Source of the DNA: Prostheceraeus crozeri
Lineage: Eukaryota > Platyhelminthes > Polycladida > Euryleptidae
Reading direction: 5' to 3'
Assembly: GCA_907163375.1 (NCBI GenBank)
Contig: CAJQUW010004454.1
Location: forward strand, 62,001 to 126,000
DNA: 64,000 nt
In this document: piece by piece, positions 25,232-34,906 of the stretch
Position numbering within the stretch: position 1 is the first letter of the stretch
How the letters are laid out: each line of letters starts with the position of its first letter
The notes under the pieces: model-generated
The model's input: the letters and a program-made list of their open reading frames with translations, nothing else
Told to the model about the DNA's origin: nothing
The model's database searches: none
Made by a program: the position numbers and the translations under genes

Positions 25232-25842
25232 GTAGATGTTAAAAATTTTGTATTGAAAGAAAGTCACGTTTATTATGAAATCGTATAAAAGGTTGATCAA
25301 TATATTTCGACTATTATACCATAGCCATTATCAAGAAAAGAGTTCATGGTAAATACAAAAGATTTAAAATTTGATGTAGAGAATCTTAGAATTATTTAAC
25401 ACTGTAAAGACTTATAAACATGAATGATATCTATTATGCGTAGAATGAAAAGATATCTGGCAGCAGAAATGTGCTGCTAACCCATCTCTCCCCAACCTCC
25501 CAACCAAAAATTCATTATGAAAAATTAAAATTGTACATTTGAATATGTAATTTTTCATAATGAATTTTTGGTTGGGAGGTTTGGAAGAGATAGGTTAGCA
25601 GCACATTGCTGCCAGATATCTTTTCATTCTACGCATAATAGATATCATTCATGTTTATAAGTCTTGACAGTGTTAATTCTATGATTATCTACATCAAATT
25701 GTAAATCTTTTGTTGTATTTACCATGAACTCTTTTCTTGATAATGGCTATGGTATAATAGTCGAAGTATATTGATCAACCTTTTATACGATTTTATAATA
25801 AACAACTTGATTTTCTTTCAATACAAAATTTTTAACATCTAC
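25232..25842. repeat. Long inverted repeat, about 295-bp arms
   Basis: The left arm 25232-25526 and right arm 25549-25842 are reverse complements with only scattered mismatches and small indels, separated by 22 bases. One indel lies in the GGCAGCAGAAATGTGCTGC/GCAGCACATTGCTGCC segment. Transcription of either strand would give a long hairpin. AGTAATATTTGT occurs at 25222-25233 and 25869-25880, a possible duplication flanking the structure, although 26 unpaired bases lie between the right arm and the right copy. No open frame is conserved between the arms. It may be a foldback transposon or an inverted-duplication hairpin-RNA locus. Confidence 0.9.
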
Positions 25843-26760
25843 ATGTGCAGTCAAGGCATATTTCCTCAAGTAATATTTGTGTTTAACAGGAAAAGCTATG
25901 TTTCCTATTAATTTAAGATGTATAGGGTGGGGTAGAATGGGTATAAGTCACCTTATCTGGAAGCCAAGCGGATTGAGATTTCCGTATATCGCTTGGATTA
26001 TGATGATAGCGTGATATTAGCATGAAGTTTCGATAGAATTGGTTCCATATACAATTATAATTGTTTCAATGGAAACCAACTTTCGATTTCCTTTTTGTTA
26101 CTGAAAAAATGAACGATCACGAACTTTTGTATTGCGGCAAGGGTAAAAGCATCACGACCTAACTTAAATATCACTGTAAAAGCTAAAACTTTTCTAATCA
26201 TGATGTGATAACAGGCCAATCTATATTCGTCATTATTATCTGTTAATTTTCAAATTTTAAAAATGGGGTGAAATGGGTATACTACTGGAAAAGTGTGGGG
26301 TGAAGCGGGTATACATATGTTAACAAAGAGTCGATTTTTAAGTCTACATACGATATCAGAATATCAGAATCGTATATTTCCAATGCATGAAAACACATTG
26401 ACCAGGTTATAACAAAAGTATGACAGGTTATGCGATGATAAGTATAGAGTACATAAAATGACATATTTGCAAGAATGACAATGAAACCAGAAGTGAGATA
26501 TTTACAAATTATGATTTGAAGTGAGAATGATAGAATGATAGACGTTGAATAACTATGTCTGGAAGGAGAGGACAATTCATCTAATACTGAATATAAGTTG
26601 CTAGGTATTTTCGATTTTTGCATCAATTGGAATGACATGCATAACTAGGTTTGCAATCATTCAAGACAAAATGCACAATGTTGATGAGCGGCATTAATAA
26701 ATGTTTACTTATTAATGATCTTTGACACCCTTCTCGTCTAATTAGTAAGTCCTAATATGT

Positions 26761-26906
26761 GAGAGGTCCGGAACAAAAACACATGAAAAAGCAAAACGTA
26801 ATAATTATCAATACGTATCTGTAAATGATCCTTCAAATTGTCTTACCTGCAATAGGATCGGTCAATGAGAATGCTGCACAAGTTTGATATGCGTTCCGGA
26901 CCTCTC
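26761..26906. repeat. Short inverted repeat within the transposon
   Basis: GAGAGGTCCGGAAC (26761-26774) and GTTCCGGACCTCTC (26893-26906) are perfect 14-bp complements 118 bp apart. It could be a nested mini-MITE; no matching flanking duplication was found. Confidence 0.6.
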
Positions 26907-28645
26907 GATTCTTGCTCGTGTTTCTAATTCGCAGTGAATGTGATGTAGCATTCTATGAATCTTTAATGCGTCTGAACATAGATCACGATGCCATTGGTCA
27001 TTGCTACAATCTGTCAGTTCTGATGTTAGTCGCGTTCTTAATGTATTTGCTCAGTTGCATGACTTTCCCCATTTCTAAAGTTTGTAACATATCATAGAAA
27101 TCTTGTATAATGAAATCTTGATATATGCTATTCTTATAAATAAAGGTGCATTTCAGTTTATGATATGTGTATGTGCGGTTCACTGAATTTGATTTTTTAT
27201 GAATACAAGCAGACAGCACTACTTTTTATAGTCTAACATTGAAGTCTGCCAACGAAACGAAATTATTCTACTGTCGTATGACACTCCACGTAGTACTTTT
27301 CAGCCTTAGGATTTTTTAGCCCTGAAACACGCATGCAAGGAAACAAAAGTGATGGCCCGATAAACTCGACCGAATTGGATGACGAAGCCTGGTTTTCCGA
27401 CACATCTTCATACATGTAGACTGTCTTTGAGCAATTGAAACCAGGTTCGGCGATCAGCAGATTCCATGGTGGTGCTATGCTAAATCCAGTTTCTGGAGCA
27501 TCTGTAGTAAAAAGTGTAAGCCTTCGACTGAAAAGTTACAGGCAAAGGGAGCTTTCAATACCCAAAGCGTTTTTGCATCAGCTCTTATCAGTAGGTCTAC
27601 TAGTATCCAGGAAACCAAAGCGCATGATCCTCTTCGAACATCAGAAATTATTTGCTGAATAAAACTGGTGAAGCGTTGACATTGTCACCAGCTTTGAAAT
27701 GTGTTGAAGATGAAGAAAGAAGTGATATTCGTATGAAGAAAATCAAATCCAAAGATACATAAAAGTGAAATCTATTGCTTTTGAAGAGCAGCAATTTAAC
27801 GATTAACTGTGTATCGAACCACTGTCAAAGCGATTGAACAACATAGATTCAACGGTGAGCGATAATGAGGACCTTTAGATGAAGACATGAATGGAAAAGG
27901 AAGATGCAGACTTCCATCAATCTAAGATTTGAAACTGGACGACTGAGTTGTTGTAAAATTTGAATGAAAACTGACGTTACATCGGTCAAATGCATAGTCT
28001 ATAATGTGCGTTTCAGTTTTACTGCTACATTTAAGGAAGCGAAGGTGGTCCAGGGCAGTGTGAGAAATCTTGCTGATTTAAATATCGACCTGCACTTTAT
28101 TTAAAAGATATCATCGGGCAATTAGAAACCGTCAGTGCGAAAGAGAAATTTCCGAGGTCAAAATTTAAAGGTCAATGCTGTCTCGAGATAGTGACACATC
28201 TCATTTGCTTTCATAGTTTCTCTGGTATTAACTTTTTCTTTAGACCCATTCTTTATGTTGTCATGAAGTCATAAATATCTCACGAATATATCTCGCAGTT
28301 TTTATGATTAGCGCTTCTAATAATACAACGTTTTTCAATCGACAATTCAGAGAAGTCGAAATTTCGACCGAATTATTACAATTCATATTAGTTATTTAAG
28401 ACAACAACATAGTTATCATTTAACTTATTGAAGAAAACAAATATTGTAGCAGCTGACCTTTATAGCATACCATGATATTGATGCTTAACAAGTTTCTGAT
28501 AGTATTTTTTAATAATCTTTTCATGCACTGCTATCGTTTTCAAAAGCTATATTTGTACCCATTTCACCCCACGGTTGAGTGGACTCACTACATGTAATTT
28601 CCACAATGACCAAAAATATTTTTTGAGCAATAAAAGATGAGCATG

Positions 28646-28752
28646 TATTATAATATTATAATATTATTATATATATTATATATATATTATATATAATATA
28701 TATGGATATTAATATATATATTATTATATATTATATTATATTATAATATTAT
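28646..28752. repeat. AT-only low-complexity tract
   Basis: Almost uninterrupted TATTA/TATA repeats, with multiple self-complementary stretches and a single GG near the middle. It lies near the right end of the enclosing transposon. Confidence 0.9.
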
Positions 28753-28866
28753 GTATAGCCGATACACAGAATGCGATAATCAGCTATCAAAATTTCAGAT
28801 GGCACATGGAGAACATTGAGAAAATCACATGAATTCTTTGAAAACTACCCATTCCACCCCACCCTA

Positions 28867-30191
28867 CCTTAGCCAATTACTGTGCTATTCATCAGAGCTC
28901 ACTTAGACCATAGACTGTCAAATAATAGAATTTGTGATCGTGAAATCAAACAAAATAATGCAATGTATCCACGAAGCAATTATGAATTTTCTGTGAAGGC
29001 AAAATTTAAATATAACGCCAACGGAATTTGAGTTTAAGAGAGGGGCAGTCTCCTTGTGTTTGCCTATTTATACCACGAAAAGCGTGCCTTCCGAGTTCTA
29101 CCGGGTTCCTTTGATCTGCAAATAGGATCAAAGAAAAAAACGTGTTATTTGAAAGGAAATTCAAGTTTTCCCTTCGTTTGGTGTGCTAACGCCGACTACG
29201 TGAAATCTAGTAACTCTAGTGCCATAATTTAAGGCATGAAATGTCTTCATATCGTCTTATATCAAGTAGTCGAGGCAATCTACGGCGAATTGCATTGCAA
29301 CCCGCCACAAATTGAAAAGGTTCAAGAGTGGGTTTATCTTGTTGAGTAAAAAATCCCTTATCAGCATATCAAAAATCTAGGAAAATCTAGTTAGTGGAAC
29401 ACCTTGAACTTTCCACTTGAAGTCACGAGTCTTCTCGAAATGTAAATACACGCTTACTCCAATGAAATCACAGATATAGATCTGCGACAACTGCAACCGC
29501 CAGTCAAAATAAAGCGCTGTAGCTTTGTCTCACAAACTGTACTTACCTTTCGCATGGCTCTGACTAATATCAGCTATGTTTTCTGAATTATGTCCTTTCG
29601 AAGCAGTCAGATTTCTCAGTCACTAGTTCAACAATACTTATAACTAACTATCTGCAGATGCAAATGGATGCAGATATCTACAAGTTAATCCACAAATCTG
29701 CTAGTTTTGTCATGAACAAACGGTTGCTTTCTGCAACTACCGTATTGTGAAAGCGCATAGTTGTTCAAGCCACGAAGTCGAAAACGCGCTTATGCACCCT
29801 TGTCTTGTAGATAACTTTCCTCGGTACCTGTATGTTGCAAACTGATAAAGATTTGTATAAGATGGGACACAAAGTCTCAATTTTTCCGTCAATAAGCGAA
29901 TGCATAGAAATTAAAGCATCTCTATCAAGAACAGGTTTCCGCACACTTATCATCTAATACACATTCTGAAGTACCTGTAGATGTAAATTGATGCAAATTT
30001 GCCAATGGCAAGGGGAAAATCTGGGTGTTACAATATATATTGTCTGGACTAAAGTGATAGAAACAAATTCCGATGTACAATATTTGCAAGAATGTGGTTA
30101 AACGGTACAGGTTTGAGATAAAATTTGATCAAAATTTCGTGTTTACCTTACTAATGTACCTGCTGAATCCATGTGTTTAGTTTTTGCAGGT
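28867..30191. other. Intergenic, nothing recognised
   Basis: No recognisable coding sequence. A minus-strand GAAAG|GTAAGTAC donor-like site at about 29550 has a 25-codon open stretch upstream but no partner exon. Confidence 0.45.
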
Positions 30192-30196
30192 AAAAG

Positions 30197-30381
30197 TGTT
30201 AACTTTAGTACATGCACTTGTATTCCAAAACACAGGCTCCAGAATATATACGTATATTGGTATAAACAAAACCCCCCGGTTACCTGAAAGGTAGGGAGGC
30301 CTAATGTGATACGATGATACAAATAACATGATCACACAAGATATATGAATATGTAAATGCATGTATTCATATTCATTAACA
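30197..30381 (-). repeat. Copia 3' LTR
   Basis: Begins TGTTAACTTTAG and ends TTCATTAACA on the plus strand (TG..CA ends). It differs from the other LTR by four transitions. In minus-strand sense the purine-rich run AAAAGAAGAAAG just inside it is the candidate polypurine tract. Confidence 0.9.
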
Positions 30382-30665
30382 TTAACAGTACTTTCTTCTT
30401 TTGTACAAAACTTGCAAACATTTATTTTAAAAAAAACTCCTATAAAAAAATAAGAAAATTGAAATATAACTTTTCCTTATCATCAAAACTACCATACAAA
30501 AAATTGAAAAACGAATAAAAGAAAAATAATCAATCTACCTGTCTTAAGGGCACGCTCGAAAAACTCTGTGTAAAAGATGCCGCAAAATATAAAAGCATGC
30601 ACGCACATATAAAAAATATGAATATAAATGCAATCAGTTGAGAACCTTAATAACACTGGATAAAT

Positions 30666-31237
30666 TCATGGACAAACCTGTGGAAAACATCCGGATTGAA
30701 ATGCTCCGAGCAGGGCATCTCCAGAAACACCGTTTTTCGTAAGCACATTGGCTAGCATAGAACTGTTCGAACCTGGAATCCATATTACTTGATATACTTC
30801 ACCTTCTTCGATACGTTGCTTGATATACGCAAGCTCGATACGAAGACGCTTGTCTTCAACAGCTTTCGTGGAATACAGCGCTTGAACAGGCGATTTATTG
30901 TCAACGTAACACTTCAGAGAAATGTTCCCGGGATTCACTCCCAGCAGCTCGGAGATTATCACTCGAAGAGAAGAAGCATGATCGAGTGCATTACTCAGAC
31001 TTAATGCTTCCGCAGCAAGAGTTGATTTGACCACCTGCTTGATTTTTCCGCAGCTCCAAGATAATGGCGCACACCGTCATTGGCTCCCAAACGTAAATCA
31101 CGTGTCCACCATGTGCTGGACAACACCATCTTGACATGTTTTGATAATGAGGTATCAGAGAAAGTCACTATTTGTCCATTGTGACGTATCGGACATATTA
31201 TGGGAACAATAAGCGGATGAGTTGCGCTTTAATTTCT
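30666..31237 (-). pseudogene. Copia RNase H region
   Basis: The frame 31034-30666 reads VKSTLAAEALSLSNALDHAS, then CYVDNKSPVQALYST and DKRLRIELAYIKQRIEEGEV...WIPGSNSSMLANVLTKNG. This matches the RNase H domain of Copia pol: a Glu after TLAAE, an Asp in the VDNKS motif, and the terminal A(N/D)xLTK motif. The preceding part, including a TRDLRLGANDGVRHYLGAAEKSSR stretch at about 31110-31040 split here only by description, sits in other frames, showing frameshifts between RT and RNase H. Confidence 0.85.
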
Positions 31238-32140
31238 CTATGTTTCTGTTAGCCCGGATGAGATCAGATACAGAAGCGTGTTTGGTTTGAATCGGCTGCT
31301 GAGGTCCACTATTTCGAACGCGAAATCAGGACGAGTTCCTTGGACTGCCCAATTGCATTTTCCAACCTGAGCACGAAAGCATTTCAGTTCATCTTTGTTC
31401 AATTCATCTTTCTTCTGCTTGGCTCTCGCGGGATTGATGTATATTCCTTCTAGCTGTTGAACATAATCATTTTGGTCAATGGTAACAGTGTCTTGTTTTT
31501 GTGCAATGTGAAAACCGATGTATTTGATGTCGCTTTTCTCTGCTTTTCCGACAGAAAAACGTTTTCCCAATGGTTTCATTACTGTTTCATTGAAGAGGGA
31601 GTCACCACAATGAAGAAAATCATCGATATGGGTCACTAAAGCTCCTCTGACCTTGCCATCATATCTCCAAAAAAACATGGACGGGTCTACAGAAGATTGT
31701 CTCATTCCAAGACGAATGAGTTCGCTGCGAACAGTAACGTAGAACTGCCTGGCGGCATCAACTAGACCGTATAGAGCCTTATTAAGTTTCCAAATTGCGC
31801 CAGGGTCTACATTTGCTCCTGGTGGGGGATTCACGTATACATGGCGATCGATCATATCACCTTGGAGAAAAGCATATTTGATGTCCGTTGTCGTCAACTG
31901 CCAGTGATTAGCTGTAGCAATGGTAACCAATACTCGAATGGTGCTTTTCGAAAATGTGGGGGAGTCTCTGTCGAGGTTACCCTCCTCTTCAAATCCTCTG
32001 GCCACCAATCGTGCCCGCATGTCGCTACCTTTCCGCCATAGAACCCAAGTGGTGGATATTTTTTCATTGCCATTGTCTGGAATTTCAGAGTAGACATCGA
32101 ATACTTTGAGTTTCTGTAACTCATCTTCCTTAGCCTTCAA
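31238..32140 (-). pseudogene. Copia reverse transcriptase
   Basis: A 300-codon open frame spans most of the RT. It has TTWVLWRKG and RLVARGFEEEG near the start, TTTDIKYAFLQG carrying the first catalytic Asp, ALYGLVDAARQFY in the palm, and THIDDFLHCGD in place of the canonical YVDD box (both aspartates kept). It then has DIKYIGFHI and RAQVGKCNWAVQGTRPD in the connection to RNase H. The reading frame ends at 31238, ahead of the RNase H domain, so the polyprotein is interrupted. Start and end are frame limits rather than true protein ends. Confidence 0.9.
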
Positions 32141-32437
32141 ACATTCTGATTCGTTGTTTTTGTTTTTGTTTGTTTAATTCTAACGATAGTTGACAGTCTC
32201 GTTCGGCATGCTTGTTCGCCATTCTGCGAGTCTTTCCAAAATTGACTGACTTTTACAATTGCCTTCATCGTCACATATATTTGTACCAATACTTCGTAGC
32301 AGTATTGGCTTTTCCGGCACGACCGATCACTTGCGCATCTCGCAATCGTCACTTTCAGTTCTTTATACTGAATGCGATCATTCTTTTGCAAATAAGTTGC
32401 CAATTTTCCGGCAGTGTATCGTGAGCCTCTTCTTGTT
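32137..32437 (-). pseudogene. Copia integrase-RT linker, frame-shifted
   Basis: The frame 32403-32137 begins ATYLQKNDRIQYKEL and contains a weak match to the RAGKxTGKYKNWYNI-type linker segment found between integrase and RT in related Copia elements. It is in a different frame from its neighbours and adds no catalytic motif. Confidence 0.5.
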
Positions 32438-32866
32438 TCAGTGAGTACATCTAGGTTGACTTTGCAAAGTTGAAATGTGTTCAGATGAGTCTTCAGGATC
32501 TGTTGGAGTTAAGGATGAATCTACGTCGCTGTCGGAAATGTTATTTGATACGTTCGGTTCGTGAGATATGTTGTCATCGTTGATATTCTCTACGCCAGTG
32601 TTGCCGTCAGAATCAACCTTCTTGAACCGATTGACAGATATACGTGCATAGATACCACCATGTCGAATAAAGACAATGCTTCCGTCTTGAAATAGGCCTA
32701 TTACTTTCGCGGGACCAAACCATCGATTATGACCTTCGCGTTTATAGAAAACCTTGTCATCTAACGAGAATTTCGTATCAATTGATCTCACTTGATGTCT
32801 TAGCGCTCGTCTTATCTTTTCATATGCCTCATCTGATAAAGGCTTGTCGGGCTGAGTGCAGACCAT
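32438..32866 (-). pseudogene. Copia integrase C-terminal region
   Basis: This frame overlaps the end of the preceding integrase frame by about 38 bp and continues it: DEAYEKIRRALRHQVRS, then KVFYKREGHNRWFGPAKVIGLFQDGSIVFIRHGG. The latter is the small SH3-like C-terminal integrase domain (W.GP..V........V....G). An acidic Asn/Ser/Asp-rich linker follows. The overlap indicates a one-step frame change between the catalytic core and this domain. Confidence 0.8.
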
Positions 32867-34130
32867 CCAGGTGATTCTTTAGAATTTCACTTGTAGTGGA
32901 TCCATCAAGAGCAGGTAATTTCTCATGCATTATATTTGGATTTCTTCCAAGAACAAGTTGATAACTGCTAAATCCGTTCCACATCTGTAATGAATTTTTC
33001 GCGACGTTAGCCCATGCCAAAAGAACATTGATATCAGCATTGGGGTTGTCTTCTATCAAAATTTCAAGCATGCGATCGGTAATTTGATGATTTCTTCTTT
33101 CACAAAGTCCGTTGCTCCAAGGGCTACTACTTGGTGTCGTTAGAATTTTGATGTTCAAAATGCTGCTGATCTCGCGTAATTCGGAATTGTTGAATTCCCC
33201 GCCGTTGTCGGTCAAAATGGCTTCCATTACTCCCCATCCAGCCGCTATCCAGTGCAGGAGAATTTTGTCTGCAACTGTCGACGGACGTTTGTTTTCAATA
33301 ATAGCTGACACACTGAGGCCAGTAAGCATGTCGACGAGATGTAGAATGTATCTTCCATTCCACACTTTCAGATCCATCGCGACCTTTTCGTTGAATCTTT
33401 TTGCCATGGGAAGTGATACAACTGGACGGGCAGGAGTTTTGGTGTAACGTTTGCAGGTGTCGCAATCGTTGCAAATGTCGTCGAAATCCGTTTTAAAACA
33501 ATCTCTATATGCTCCTGCATCCCAGATGATGGCTTCCAATCGTGAACGTGTAAGATGTGCGAACTGACGATGCAATTTCAGAAGACAGCGTTTTCTGTCT
33601 TCAGGTGACATATCACACAATTTTGTGGCTTTAACATCCTCAACTTTGACTTCTGTGACAGATATTGGAACACAGTAATGTCCACTAGTCGTGAAGTTCA
33701 ATGGTGCCTGTTTGCCAAAAATTTCTGCCATATCACGTGGTAGATCCAACTTCACCTCGGCACGTTTGAGGGCTTTCAAACTTAATAGAAGCGGAATATC
33801 CGACTCAACAACATCTGTGGTTATGAACACATCACGTTCTCCAATGCGCGCTGGTATCGTACATTCCATCAGGGATGGAAGCACAGACCCACCACCGAAC
33901 TTGAAATTTCGAAGAGACTTTCCTTGTTTCACTTGGACTTTTGTTTCTGGAAGGGATTCGATAAAACTGCCATACCATCGCGTCCCGCAAACCGTGGAGG
34001 TGCATGCTGTGCCGAGAACCGCGCAACCAACTCCCTCCTCTCCAAGTCGACTAATTTGTTCCTCGTCATAGCCAGTAAAGAGAACCAACCACCTTTTCAC
34101 CATTTTGATCGACAATTTTTGCATTCTCAT
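32829..34130 (-). pseudogene. Copia protease and integrase core
   Basis: The N-terminal part holds the aspartic protease region: CAVLGTACTSTVCG, where the family has Asp before the (S/T)G/(S/T)A dyad. Here Gly replaces it, so the protease active site is lost. Next comes the HHCC zinc-binding domain of integrase (HRQFAHL...CNDCDTC), then the DDE core: MDLKVWNGRYILHLVDM (first Asp), ILTDNGGEFNN (second Asp) and PWSNGLCERRN (Glu). The core is uninterrupted for 433 codons. The start shown is the frame limit; the gag-pol junction lies near 34130. Confidence 0.92.
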
Positions 34131-34689
34131 CGTGATTCCTGAATGTGTTCATGAGCGTAAGGACATGTAAAGATTAAATGTCTGTACGAGCCACAGCTAT
34201 AGCATATGCGTCTTTTTCCGTCAGGTCCGATTGGATTCATAGGTCGGTTGTCCGTCACTGCTGTTGTAGAGGGCGGATTGTACTGTTGTGGGTTTCCTCC
34301 GCGCCATGAATGTCTTCCGCGATATCGTCCTCGTGACTGAGGTTGTGCAACGAAAGCTTCCTCCTTGGTCATGTAAGGAAGGATGCGAAGCGTGAGATGC
34401 AGTGCTTGTGCTAATATTTGATTTGAATTTCCTCTGATTTCTTCGCTAAATCAAATAACTTGGCTTTTTGATCAAAATCAATTCCTGACAAAACAAGCAA
34501 TTCTTGCAGATCCGATTTTACTTTGTTTCAAATGTAATCACACATTTTTTGGATTTTTGAAAACGCCAAAAGCACTCCCTGAGTTTCTTCAGGTTCACCA
34601 CAAATGTCTTGCCACATTTCCACCTCATTCTTCCAGAGTTCGTAACTCTTCTCGGCGCTGTTGAACACAGGGGGTTTTAACTTGGACAT
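34127..34689 (-). pseudogene. Copia gag, shortened and frame-broken
   Basis: An ATG at 34689 opens MSKLKPPVFNSAEKSYELWK and WQDICGEPEETQGVLLAF, typical of Copia gag N-termini. The sequence then hits a stop. Frames nearby continue with DLQELLVLSGIDFDQKAKLFDLAKKSEE, and then 34372-34127 gives an Arg/Gly/Pro-rich segment and a CCHC zinc knuckle (C-x2-C-x4-H-x4-C: CYSCGSYRHLIFTC). At under 190 codons in total it is much shorter than usual for the family, pointing to internal loss. Confidence 0.8.
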
Positions 34690-34704
34690 TGTTCAGTTCG
34701 ACAC

Positions 34705-34716
34705 GCTCTGCTGCCA
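34705..34716 (-). other. Copia primer binding site
   Basis: One base inside the 5' LTR, the minus strand reads TGGCAGCAGAGC. It is close to the complement of the 3' end of animal initiator methionine tRNA (TGGTAGCAGAGG), the usual primer for Copia elements. Confidence 0.65.
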
Positions 34717-34717
34717 C

Positions 34718-34902
34718 TGTTAACTTTAGTACATGCACTTGTATTCCAAAACACAGGCTCCAGAATATATACGTATATTGGTATAAACAAAACCCCCTGG
34801 TTACCTGAAAGGTAAGGAGGCCTAATGTGATACGATGATACAAATAACATGATCATACAAGATATATGAATATGTAAATGCATGTATTCATATTTATTAA
34901 CA
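34718..34902 (-). repeat. Copia 5' LTR
   Basis: Same TGTTAACTTTAG...TTAACA structure as the other LTR. All four differences read C or G in the left LTR and T or A in this one on the plus strand. Confidence 0.9.
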
Positions 34903-34906
34903 AAAG

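Larger units (their letters stand above)
25925..28864. mobile_element. GGGT-ended TA-flanked DNA transposon, pogo-like candidate
   Basis: GGGTGGGGTAGAATGGGTA at 25925 matches the complement of the right end (TACCCATTCCACCCCACCC ending 28864) with one mismatch. TA flanks both sides (25923-25924 and 28865-28866). Related words lie inside: GGGGTGAAATGGGTATAC at about 26263, GGGGTGAAGCGGGTATAC at about 26296 and ACCCATTTCACCCCAC at about 28558. Size (2940 bp), TA duplication and GGGT ends parallel the pogo/Jerky element at 3802-6786. No intact transposase is visible; the open frame at 27435-27662 could be a remnant but is not recognisable. Confidence 0.75.
30197..34902 (-). mobile_element. Ty1/Copia LTR retrotransposon, defective
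   Basis: Two direct 185-bp LTRs (30197-30381 and 34718-34902) bound a 4.7-kb element transcribed on the minus strand. The order is primer site, gag, protease, integrase, reverse transcriptase, RNase H; integrase before RT defines Copia. AAAAG precedes the left LTR (30192-30196) and also occurs at 34902-34906, a likely 5-bp target duplication overlapping the LTR end by one base. The LTRs differ at four positions, so the insertion is fairly recent. Pol is spread over several frames, gag is shortened and the protease lacks its catalytic Asp, so it cannot move by itself. Confidence 0.95.

Noticed and set aside
25222..25880. AGTAATATTTGT direct repeats as a definite target duplication of the long inverted repeat
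   Set aside because: The right copy is separated from the arm by 26 bases and the left copy overlaps the arm, so the boundaries do not fit cleanly.
31457..34142. Plus-strand open frames across the Copia element (for example 33112-33447 and 33691-34071)
   Set aside because: They are antisense shadows of the retrotransposon pol frames.
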